NCBI GenBank assembly: GCA_020346245.1
Contig: CP070778.1
Location: forward strand, 125,735 to 163,832
Length of the DNA stretch: 38,098 nucleotides
Source: Flavobacteriaceae bacterium
GTDB lineage: Bacteria; Bacteroidota; Bacteroidia; Flavobacteriales; Flavobacteriaceae
Direction of reading: 5' to 3'
Shown here: positions 31,181 through 38,098 of the stretch, in pieces
Numbering within the stretch: the first letter of the stretch is position 1
Layout of the letters: each line of letters opens with the position of its first letter
Program-made: the position numbers and the translations under genes
Notes under the pieces: generated by a model
Told to the model about the DNA's origin: nothing
Seen by the model: the letters and a program-made list of their open reading frames with translations, nothing else
Databases searched by the model: none

Positions 31181-32113
31181 TTATTTCACAATCATTTCCG
31201 TAATCAGAACCAGAAATGGGGCTATTACAGAAACCATTAAAACGATTTCTTTAAGAGTTGTTCTTTTAATTAATTCTACATATTTCGCAATAAAAACTGC
31301 TCCCGGACAAAAAGTAATTAAGACAGGAAAAATATCATTGGAGGTTTTTAAGAAGGTAATTGTAAAACCAAGGGCAAGCGAAATGGCCATAAGACGCATG
31401 GTAATTATTTTCCCCATGCCTAATTTGCTCATTTTAATAAATGCCAAAGTCGCACTAATAAATGTAATTACTGCATATACCGCAATTTTCGTGCTATCCT
31501 TCCAGTATTCCATTACATCAAACTTCAATGATAATTGATAGTGGTTGCTTAAAAAATCCAGATCATCAGTAATAATCAGAGCACAAAACACAATTATTCC
31601 TACAGTAAAAATACCAGTAAAAGGAACCAACCAATTTTTTATATTCTTGGGCTCATAGAAATAAATTGCGATTCCAACCAAAGCAAGGTATACTATGGCC
31701 CAATCATAAAAAAGGCTTGCAATCAGCGTCCAAATCGTGGCATCAAATATTTTGAGTTTAATATTCTTTAAGGATTTTAAACTAATAAGCCTCCTTAATG
31801 CCAGTAAAAGGAAGAAGTTGCAAAAAACGGAATTATCATCCAGCAAGACTTCAGGAAAAATAATAATTAACAGCGTAAAATAGAGAATGGCAAATGAATT
31901 TGTGGCTGTAATTTGATTTCGCTTCACAATAAAATCAACTGCAAAAACACTAAATAATAAAATCCCCAAGACCACAAATTTAACCACCAGTTTTTCTAGC
32001 TCATAGTAGTTATCATTAAGCACAAAATTGACAAACCAGTAGAATACAAATAAAAAACCTTGAAGAATAATAAAGTTTATTGGTTTTGTTTTTCCAAAAA
32101 TGCCTGAAATCAT
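31181..32113 (-). CDS. Polytopic inner-membrane protein (DUF6427-like)
   Basis: 310 residues, strongly hydrophobic with about nine to ten predicted transmembrane helices and only short loops. I see no catalytic or transport motif. It resembles a Flavobacteriaceae-restricted family that lies divergently from a small DUF6341-type gene, as here. Separated by 30 bases from the DUF4254 gene and in the same direction, it may join that LPS-related unit. Function unknown. Confidence 0.75.
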   Translation of the reverse strand: MISGIFGKTKPINFIILQGFLFVFYWFVNFVLNDNYYELEKLVVKFVVLGILLFSVFAVDFIVKRNQITATNSFAILYFTLLIIIFPEVLLDDNSVFCNFFLLLALRRLISLKSLKNIKLKIFDATIWTLIASLFYDWAIVYLALVGIAIYFYEPKNIKNWLVPFTGIFTVGIIVFCALIITDDLDFLSNHYQLSLKFDVMEYWKDSTKIAVYAVITFISATLAFIKMSKLGMGKIITMRLMAISLALGFTITFLKTSNDIFPVLITFCPGAVFIAKYVELIKRTTLKEIVLMVSVIAPFLVLITEMIVK

Positions 32114-32125
32114 CCCGGGTTTTTA

Positions 32126-32133
32126 TATTTTTG
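32126..32133 (+). promoter_or_regulatory. -7 element of the DUF6341-like gene
   Basis: TATTTTTG, a perfect TAnnTTTG match, 19 bases before the ATG at 32153, in the 39-base divergent gap. At the -33 spacing the triplet is CTG, one base off TTG. Confidence 0.5.
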
Positions 32134-32152
32134 CAATGTAAATATAACCAAG

Positions 32153-32374
32153 ATGAGAGCATTTTTTGAGGGCATAGAGGATTTATTCGTGAACGGACTC
32201 TTCTGGCCTTATGATTTTTTTCGATTTATGTCTAACTGGTGGACCTCCAATATTGTAAACTGGATCTTTGTAATTCTGGGTACTATAGCCATGGTTTATT
32301 GGCTAATGCAACTTAAAAAGTTCGACGATAAAGGAGAAGAAGATAAGGACATTACTGCACATTCCTACTTATAA
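32153..32374 (+). CDS. Small single-pass membrane protein (DUF6341-like)
   Basis: 73 residues. An aromatic-rich amphipathic N terminus (FFEGIEDLFVNGLFWPYDFF) is followed by one transmembrane helix (about 33-53, NIVNWIFVILGTIAMVYWLM) and a charged cytoplasmic tail with KKFDDKGEEDKD. It matches a small family conserved in Flavobacteriaceae. The conserved divergent pairing with the polytopic protein at 31181 and the consensus promoter support it as a real gene. Function unknown. Confidence 0.8.
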   Translation: MRAFFEGIEDLFVNGLFWPYDFFRFMSNWWTSNIVNWIFVILGTIAMVYWLMQLKKFDDKGEEDKDITAHSYL

Positions 32375-32434
32375 ATATTCTTTTTCCTGTTTTTACTAAG
32401 GTCTTATCAAGAGGGTAACCTTTATCCCAGTTGT

Positions 32435-33706
32435 CTAAAGATCAAAACCAAGATCTTTCCTATAGTACATCTTATCAAAGTTTATATTTTTAATGTTCTG
32501 ATAAGATTTGTTAAGTCCCTCTCTGAAATCTCTTCCAAAAGAAGTAATAGCCATAACACGGCCACCATTAGTCAGAATTTTTCCTTCTTTTAATTGTGTG
32601 CCTGCATGAAATACTATAGAGCTTTCCACATCGTGGATTCCGTTTATTTCTATTCCTTTTTTATAGGCTTGTGGATAACCCCCGGAGACCAGCATAACTG
32701 TCGTAGCAGTTCTTTCATCAATTTCGAGTTCAACAGAATTTAGTTTGCCTTTAGCCACTGCATCAAATAATTCAACAAGATCGTTTTTAATTCTTGGAAG
32801 TACAACCTCTGTTTCCGGGTCACCTAATCGCACATTGTATTCTATAACGAAAGGATCATCTCCCACTTTAATCAAACCAATAAAAATAAATCCTTTGTAA
32901 GGCAGTTGGTCCTTACGTAGTCCTTCTATGGTTGGTTTAATAATACGCTCATGAACTTTATCCACGAATTCATCATTTGCGAAAGGAACGGGCGAAATTG
33001 CACCCATACCCCCTGTATTCAGTCCTGTATCACCTTCTCCAATGCGCTTATAGTCCTTTGCCATGGGTAATACCTTATAATCCTCGCCATCTGTCAGGAC
33101 AAAGCAACTAAGTTCTATTCCGGATAAAAATTCTTCTATTACTACAACTGAGCTGGCATCTCCAAACTTGGCATTTACAAGCATGTCGCGCAATTCTTTC
33201 TTTGCCTTATCAAGTGATTCAAGTATTAAAACACCTTTACCAGCGGCAAGACCATCTGCCTTTAGCACGTAAGGGGGCTTTATCGTGTCTAAAAATTGAA
33301 GTCCTTCTTCAATTTCATCTGAGGTAAAACTCTTATATGAAGCCGTAGGTATGTTATGCCTTATCATGAACTGCTTTGCAAATTCCTTGCTCCCTTCAAG
33401 TGTAGCTGCCATTTTTGCGGGTCCAATCACTGAAACATACTTTAAATCCGAATCTTGAAGAAAGAAATCATGAATTCCGTTCACTAACGGATCTTCAGGG
33501 CCTACAACAACCATTTCTATTCCTTCGGCTATCACAATTTGTTTAATTGCTTCAAAATCATTCACATCTATGGCAATATTTTGTGCAATATCAGCTGTTC
33601 CGGCATTGCCAGGGGCAACGAACAATTTTTCCAGTTTGGAACTCTGATTAATCTTCCAGGCAAGGGTGTGCTCCCGGCCTCCTGAGCCTATTATAAGTAT
33701 ATTCAT
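32435..33706 (-). CDS. purD: Phosphoribosylamine--glycine ligase (GARS)
   Basis: 423 residues, full length. ATP-grasp enzyme joining glycine to phosphoribosylamine in the second step of de novo purine synthesis. The N-domain starts with IIGSGGREHTLAWK (5-18) and APGNAGT (32-38), the ATP-grasp core has KADGLAAGKGVLI, and the signature RLGDPETEVVLPR appears near 295. It follows the UXS-like gene by 52 bases on the same strand, so it may be read from the polysaccharide operon or from its own promoter. Confidence 0.97.
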   Translation of the reverse strand: MNILIIGSGGREHTLAWKINQSSKLEKLFVAPGNAGTADIAQNIAIDVNDFEAIKQIVIAEGIEMVVVGPEDPLVNGIHDFFLQDSDLKYVSVIGPAKMAATLEGSKEFAKQFMIRHNIPTASYKSFTSDEIEEGLQFLDTIKPPYVLKADGLAAGKGVLILESLDKAKKELRDMLVNAKFGDASSVVVIEEFLSGIELSCFVLTDGEDYKVLPMAKDYKRIGEGDTGLNTGGMGAISPVPFANDEFVDKVHERIIKPTIEGLRKDQLPYKGFIFIGLIKVGDDPFVIEYNVRLGDPETEVVLPRIKNDLVELFDAVAKGKLNSVELEIDERTATTVMLVSGGYPQAYKKGIEINGIHDVESSIVFHAGTQLKEGKILTNGGRVMAITSFGRDFREGLNKSYQNIKNINFDKMYYRKDLGFDL

Positions 33707-33758
33707 GGGTTACTGGTGTGGGTAAAATATTGATGTGCTAAATTATTTGTCATGGTAT

Positions 33759-34730
33759 TTATGAAAATTCGCGATGCTCCTTAATTTTTAATTCTTCCGG
33801 AGATAAGGAACGAAAGTACTCATAGACTTTTTTAAGGCCTACAGATCGCTCTACTTTTGGCTCCCAGTTTAAAATTTCTTTGGCTCTGGTAATATCCGGT
33901 TGCCGTTGCATAGGATCATCTTTAGGTAGGGGTTTATGGATTATTTTTTGGGTTGACCCGGTAAGTTTAATAATTTCTTCGGCAAACTCATTTATAGTGG
34001 TTTCATGCGGATTGCCAATATTAATTGGGTCTGTATAATTACTCATAAGTAACCTATAAATACCTTCAACCTGATCATCTATATAGCAAAAAGAACGAGT
34101 TTGGTTTCCATCTCCAAAAACTGTAAGATCTTCACCCCTGAGTGCCTGTCCCATAAACGCCGGAACAACGCGCCCGTCATTCAGTCGCATCCTTGATCCG
34201 TATGTATTAAAAATTCTGACAATTCGGGTGTCGACACCATGAAAACGATGGTATGCCATAGTAATTGACTCCATAAATCTTTTGGCCTCATCATAGACAC
34301 CTCTGGGACCGACCGGGCTTACATTGCCGTAATAATCTTCATTTTGGGGATGTACCAATGGGTCGCCATATACTTCTGAGGTAGAAGCAACGAGTATGGT
34401 AGCATCCTTCTCTTTGGCTAATCCGAGAAGGTTAAGAGTGCCCAATGAACCTACTTTCAGGGTTTCTATAGGGATTTTGAGATAATCTATCGGGCTCGCA
34501 GGGGAAGCAAAGTGTAAAATATAATCCAGTTTTCCCGGAATATGAACAAAAGTGGTTACGTCGTGATGGTAAAATTCAAATTGTTTTAGCGGAAATAAAT
34601 GTTCAATATTTTTTAAATCTCCTGTAATAAGGTTGTCCATGGCAATGACATGGTAACCTTCTTTTATAAAACGATCACTTAAATGAGATCCTAAAAAACC
34701 TGCCGCACCTGTAATTAATACCTTTTTCAT
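33759..34730 (-). CDS. UDP-glucuronate decarboxylase-like SDR (UDP-xylose synthase)
   Basis: 323 residues, extended short-chain dehydrogenase/reductase. NAD-binding GAAGFLG (8-14), catalytic Thr117/Ser118 with Glu119 in STSEVYGDP, Tyr146-x3-Lys150 in YDEAKRFME, and [19 protein letters not shown], the last being diagnostic of UXS enzymes that convert UDP-glucuronate to UDP-xylose. The same fold includes dTDP-glucose dehydratases, but the motifs favour UXS. It makes an activated pentose for the polysaccharide made by the genes upstream, 29 bases from the sugar transferase gene. Confidence 0.9.
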   Translation of the reverse strand: MKKVLITGAAGFLGSHLSDRFIKEGYHVIAMDNLITGDLKNIEHLFPLKQFEFYHHDVTTFVHIPGKLDYILHFASPASPIDYLKIPIETLKVGSLGTLNLLGLAKEKDATILVASTSEVYGDPLVHPQNEDYYGNVSPVGPRGVYDEAKRFMESITMAYHRFHGVDTRIVRIFNTYGSRMRLNDGRVVPAFMGQALRGEDLTVFGDGNQTRSFCYIDDQVEGIYRLLMSNYTDPINIGNPHETTINEFAEEIIKLTGSTQKIIHKPLPKDDPMQRQPDITRAKEILNWEPKVERSVGLKKVYEYFRSLSPEELKIKEHREFS

Positions 34731-34759
34731 TTTTTATTTTTTGAACAATCTATTCCACT

Positions 34760-36112
34760 TTAATAGGCCTTCTCATCTCCCGAAATACCTAAAAGTATAG
34801 TTTGAATGATAATTTTAATGTCGAGAAAAAATGACCAGTTTTCAATGTAGAAAATATCAAATTTTATTCTGTTCTGGATATCACTATGTTTTTCTATTTC
34901 CCCCCTATAACCCCGTACTTGTGCCAATCCGGTTATTCCGGGTTTAACAAAGTGGCGTAACATGTATTTATCTACTCTGTTAGCGTATTCATCCGTATGT
35001 TTTATCATATGCGGTCGGGGTCCTACTACCGACATGTTTCCAAAAAGAACATTGTAAAACTGTGGTAATTCATCAATGCTGGTTCTCCTTAGAAACTTTC
35101 CGACTTGTGTAACACGCATGTCATTTTTACCTGCTTGCTTTAAATCAGAGGTCGGATTTAAAGCCATAGATCTGAATTTAAAGCACGTAAATTCGTTATT
35201 GTCAAATCCTGTTCTTTTTTGGACAAAAAATACAGGGCCTTTAGATTCGAGGGTTATTATTAAAGCTAATATTGGTGCAATCCAAATTAGTAGTCCAAAA
35301 ACTACAATAAAAGAAAATAAGATGTCAAAGCTTCTTTTTATTAGTGCATTAATTGGATTATGTAGTGGTATATCACGTAAAGAAAGAATTGGAAGGTAAT
35401 CATAGTATTCAAACTTTAATTTTTTAGAAAATATCTTTTTATTGTCCGGTAGAAACTTAAGCGTCTTTAAGTTATTGTCTGCAAAATCAATAAACTCAGA
35501 AATTTCCTCATCTCTTAATTCAGAGACCGAACAGTATATTTCATCAATTTTGTGCTCAACTATAAAAAGAAAGCAAGCGTGTATATCAAAGTCGCCTTCT
35601 CTGGGACAAAATTGTCTAACAAATTCATATCCATATTCGGTTCTTTCATTGAAAACATTAATTAACTGTTCTGTTTTCTTATTCTTCCCGATGACAACCA
35701 CGTTTCTGGTATTCCCTTTAATTTTTCTCCGATATTTTAATAGAAGGAAATAACTAATAAACTTAATGGTCGATATTGCGAGAAATACAAAGACTGTATA
35801 CTTGGCCAAGGCCAGCCTACTCATATTGGGTTGTTTGAAAAACCCGATAAAAGCGTATAATATTAAAAAGTAGAAGAAAAATTGCCTGAAAAGTAAAATT
35901 AAAATCTGGGTTGCTTTGGTATATCTGTATATGATATAAAACTTTGTCATATGAGCAATGATAATCCAGGCCAGGGAGATATAGCTGTGAAATAGAACAA
36001 CTTCAATTAAATTAATGGGTAAAAAAAACGCGAATATGTTAATAACCAATAAATCGGTTAAATAGGAAATAGGGGCTATAAAGCCAGAGTATTTATCCTT
36101 TCTAAGGAACAT
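34760..36112 (-). CDS. Polyprenyl-phosphate sugar-1-phosphate transferase (WbaP/WcaJ type)
   Basis: 450 residues. Four N-terminal transmembrane helices (about 12-125), a Rossmann-like CoA-binding-type segment (about 135-245, NVVVIGKNKK), then the bacterial sugar transferase domain from about 258, preceded by a fifth helix (265-288). Catalytic-domain motifs: KRTGFDNNEFTCFKFRSM (299-316), TSIDELPQ (344-351) with Asp347/Glu348, SVVGPRPHM (361-369), and KPGITGLAQVRGYRG (390-404). It starts a polysaccharide by transferring sugar-1-phosphate to undecaprenyl phosphate on the cytoplasmic face. It lies 31 bases after the WecG/TagA gene. Confidence 0.94.
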   Translation of the reverse strand: MFLRKDKYSGFIAPISYLTDLLVINIFAFFLPINLIEVVLFHSYISLAWIIIAHMTKFYIIYRYTKATQILILLFRQFFFYFLILYAFIGFFKQPNMSRLALAKYTVFVFLAISTIKFISYFLLLKYRRKIKGNTRNVVVIGKNKKTEQLINVFNERTEYGYEFVRQFCPREGDFDIHACFLFIVEHKIDEIYCSVSELRDEEISEFIDFADNNLKTLKFLPDNKKIFSKKLKFEYYDYLPILSLRDIPLHNPINALIKRSFDILFSFIVVFGLLIWIAPILALIITLESKGPVFFVQKRTGFDNNEFTCFKFRSMALNPTSDLKQAGKNDMRVTQVGKFLRRTSIDELPQFYNVLFGNMSVVGPRPHMIKHTDEYANRVDKYMLRHFVKPGITGLAQVRGYRGEIEKHSDIQNRIKFDIFYIENWSFFLDIKIIIQTILLGISGDEKAY

Positions 36113-36143
36113 ATTCCAATACTAATTAAAAAATTTAAAGATA

Positions 36144-36881
36144 TTAAAATTTAAATCGTTCCTTTAAAACTAAAAAAAGGAATTTTGAATTTCCAATCAA
36201 ATACCTTTTCCACATCCGCTTTGGTTCCTGCATAAACCTATAAAACCACTCGAGTCCAGCTTTTTGCATCCATAATGGCGCTCTTTTCACTTTTCCGGCC
36301 ACCACATCAAAACTGCCTCCGACACCCATTACAAAATTTACTCCTTCTAATAGGGCTTTGTTTTCGTATATAAAATTTTCTTTGATAGGGGAGCTTATGG
36401 CTACGAAAAGAATATTTGCCCCACTTTCTGAAATCTCCTCTGCTATTGATTGCTCCTCTTCCTTTTTAAAGTACCCATTTCTGTATCCGGCAATAATATC
36501 CGGCGAATATTTATCGGTATAAGTATCGACAACTTTCCTTACAATCCCTTCCTCTGCTCCAAAGAAGAATATTTTATAATTTTCCTGATGGGCCAATTGG
36601 ACCAAATTTTCCATAAGATCGATCCCTGCTACCCGCTCTTTTAATGGTTTCCCCAATACCTTAGAAGCCCATACCACCGCCTGGCCATCAGCATTAATTA
36701 ACTCACTCTCATTAACACTCTGTCGCAATTGCAAATCTTCTTGCATGGCTACAATTTTACCTGCATTGACAACTACATGTTGAATTTGCTCCTCCGATTG
36801 AATTGTTTGCTCAATTCTCCTAAGCGATTCATTCATGCTTAAATTATCGATAATGGTATTAAGTATCTTTATCCTTTCCAT
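36144..36881 (-). CDS. WecG/TagA/CpsF family glycosyltransferase (GT26)
   Basis: 245 residues. Transfers a sugar (for example ManNAc or ManNAcA in known members) to a lipid-linked intermediate at the membrane. Family motifs: VVNAGKIVAMQED (37-49), ELINADGQAVVWASK (60-74) with Asp65 at the proposed catalytic base position, ERVAGIDLMENL (82-93), the FFFGAEEG block and GVGGSFDVVAGKVKRAP. The C-terminal basic tail (RFMQEPKRMWKRYLIGNSKF) matches the membrane-docking appendage. It likely adds the second sugar of the repeat, following the initiating transferase. Seven bases separate it from the ligase gene upstream. Confidence 0.93.
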   Translation of the reverse strand: MERIKILNTIIDNLSMNESLRRIEQTIQSEEQIQHVVVNAGKIVAMQEDLQLRQSVNESELINADGQAVVWASKVLGKPLKERVAGIDLMENLVQLAHQENYKIFFFGAEEGIVRKVVDTYTDKYSPDIIAGYRNGYFKKEEEQSIAEEISESGANILFVAISSPIKENFIYENKALLEGVNFVMGVGGSFDVVAGKVKRAPLWMQKAGLEWFYRFMQEPKRMWKRYLIGNSKFLFLVLKERFKF

Positions 36882-36888
36882 TAAAAAG

Positions 36889-38085
36889 CTAATCTTTTAT
36901 TGTTTTGCTTTTGCGAATTAAGTTGTATATAAGCAGGTTGCCAAAAAAAGTGTAGGAAGTAATTCCCTTATGAACATCCAATATAGATTCGGTTAACCCC
37001 ACTCCAAAAAAGACACATACAAAAGCAAATAATAAAAAGTCTCTCCTTCTGAATGCGAGGTAGGCAGGAATGATATATATTGAAATTAAACAAATACTAC
37101 CTCCTAAAATTCCATTTCTGGCCACATTACTTAAAACTTGATTGTGAGGATTGTATTGATATTTATAACCCATTGTAAAATTCATCCTTCTATATTCAAG
37201 AACCAATTCATCTGTCAAATCCCCGGTGCCAGTTCCGAATAAAGGATTATTCTTAATTATACTGGCAGAAGCTTCTAACTTTCCAAAACGAGATGAAATA
37301 CTTTCATAATTAGTGCGGTCAAAGCCAATTTTATTGATTTCTACAAGCTGCTTAAATTTCTGCTTCAACCCCGGTGAATAAAACAATGCTGCCAAAGTTA
37401 TTATGGCAGTTGCCAATACTAAAAGCAATCTCTTCACTCTTGATTCAATTAAAAACAGTATAGATATTATCAAGGAAACAAACGATAATAAAAACACAAT
37501 TCTGGAGGCTGTAAGGATAGATGCTATAACAAAGAAAATTGCTAAAGCAATGTAGGATTTTGATTTATATGTTTTGAATGCCCAAACACTAATCCAAAAG
37601 GCTAACAAATTATACAATCCAAGGTAGGTAGAGTGATAAATTTCATGTTGAATAATCATATAAAACCTCTCTCCAAAATTAAAATAATAAATAAATAAGT
37701 AGACCAGATATAAATCTATAATTACTACAAGAATAATAAAGGTATTGAGTGCAAACGACTTCTTTACTAAATTACCCAAACTTATAAATATTACGGGGAA
37801 TGCAATAAAGCTTAAGTTCCTTGAAACAAAACTTAATCCCGAGTTTAAATTCTGGGTATTCAATAGCCCGATCAAATAAACAAGCAATGGAGCAATTAAG
37901 ATTAAAAAAACATACTTGTATTCATTAAGTTTTGGACGATCATAAAATAAATTGCCTAATGCTAAAACCAATAGACCTATAATAACCATGCTGCTGTAGT
38001 TTAACTTTACAGGCAGAATCGTAAATGCCAAAAAAAGGAATACCAAAACTTTGGTTGATATTTTAAGAAATTCTCTTATACTCAT
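36889..38085 (-). CDS. O-antigen ligase / polymerase-like membrane protein (WaaL/Wzy family)
   Basis: 398 residues, about 11-12 transmembrane helices. The large periplasmic loop near 250-330 contains GTGTGDLTDELV, then YNPHNQVLSNVARNGILGG; NPHNQ with its His is the conserved motif of the O-antigen ligase/polymerase (Wzy_C) family. Wzy polymerises and WaaL ligates the polysaccharide on the periplasmic side; sequence alone does not distinguish them. The start at 38085 (MSIREFLKIS) is 13 bases from the window edge, so an upstream start beyond the edge cannot be excluded. It is the first gene visible of the polysaccharide operon. Confidence 0.88.
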   Translation of the reverse strand: MSIREFLKISTKVLVFLFLAFTILPVKLNYSSMVIIGLLVLALGNLFYDRPKLNEYKYVFLILIAPLLVYLIGLLNTQNLNSGLSFVSRNLSFIAFPVIFISLGNLVKKSFALNTFIILVVIIDLYLVYLFIYYFNFGERFYMIIQHEIYHSTYLGLYNLLAFWISVWAFKTYKSKSYIALAIFFVIASILTASRIVFLLSFVSLIISILFLIESRVKRLLLVLATAIITLAALFYSPGLKQKFKQLVEINKIGFDRTNYESISSRFGKLEASASIIKNNPLFGTGTGDLTDELVLEYRRMNFTMGYKYQYNPHNQVLSNVARNGILGGSICLISIYIIPAYLAFRRRDFLLFAFVCVFFGVGLTESILDVHKGITSYTFFGNLLIYNLIRKSKTIKD

Positions 38086-38098
38086 AAATCCAGATCAT

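Noticed and set aside
32395..32425. AAGGT/ACCTT hairpin between the DUF6341-like gene and purD as terminator
   Set aside because: Only five pairs and no T tract after the stem on either strand.

Overview
The window looks like a chromosomal segment of a member of the Bacteroidota, most likely the Flavobacteriaceae. The DNA is AT-rich. Several genes lie just downstream of the Bacteroidota promoter element TAnnTTTG. There is no obvious use of Shine-Dalgarno sites. The family repertoire fits: DUF4292, DUF5687, DUF6341 and DUF6427-type proteins, the T9SS/gliding lipoprotein SprE/PorW, a HU-CCDC81/SPOR protein, and an ATP synthase locus without beta and epsilon. No tRNA, rRNA, CRISPR array, transposase or integrase is visible, and the region reads as core genome.

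Layout. Positions 1-653 (minus) carry the start of a tRNA uridine hydroxylase gene (trhO), cut by the window edge, with a near-perfect promoter. Between it and recA lies a 378-base gap that holds a candidate 6S-type small RNA on the minus strand, with its own terminator. recA (plus) is followed by a lipoprotein gene, an ECF sigma factor and a protein with an anti-sigma-like N terminus, one inner-membrane helix, a long acidic linker and an outer-membrane beta-barrel. This pair matches the dual-membrane-spanning anti-sigma (Dma) architecture. Next come plsC, trpS, dprA, a membrane HU/SPOR protein and an acyl-CoA thioesterase.

Positions 9358-15688 (minus) form a compact envelope-biogenesis cluster: lipoprotein, flippase, dut, TPR protein, DUF4292 (LolB-like) lipoprotein, EnvC-like amidase activator and an aldo/keto reductase. 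Upstream of it, and separated by a clear terminator (15776-15801), is the ATP synthase cluster atpZ-(AtpI-like)-atpB-E-F-H-A-G (15837-21551). It has intercistronic hairpins after atpE and after atpH. Upstream again are a bactofilin gene and sprE/porW (to 24779), then an ABC ATPase with a DUF5687 permease.

From 27259 the plus strand has a PaaE-like 2Fe-2S flavoprotein reductase and a TetR regulator. The 582-base gap between them contains four related palindromic sites that look like TetR operators. The rest (29521-38085) is almost all minus strand: a GT9 heptosyltransferase-like enzyme overlapping a DUF4254 gene, a polytopic DUF6427 protein divergent from a small DUF6341 membrane protein, purD, and the distal end of a polysaccharide operon (UDP-xylose synthase-like SDR, polyprenyl-phosphate sugar-1-P transferase, WecG/TagA glycosyltransferase, O-antigen ligase/polymerase).

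Overall the window combines envelope construction (phospholipid, LPS/exopolysaccharide, lipoprotein sorting, cell-wall splitting, T9SS) with energy metabolism and DNA repair. The most interesting items are the sigma/dual-membrane anti-sigma pair, the 6S-like RNA opposed to recA, and the multi-operator TetR region.
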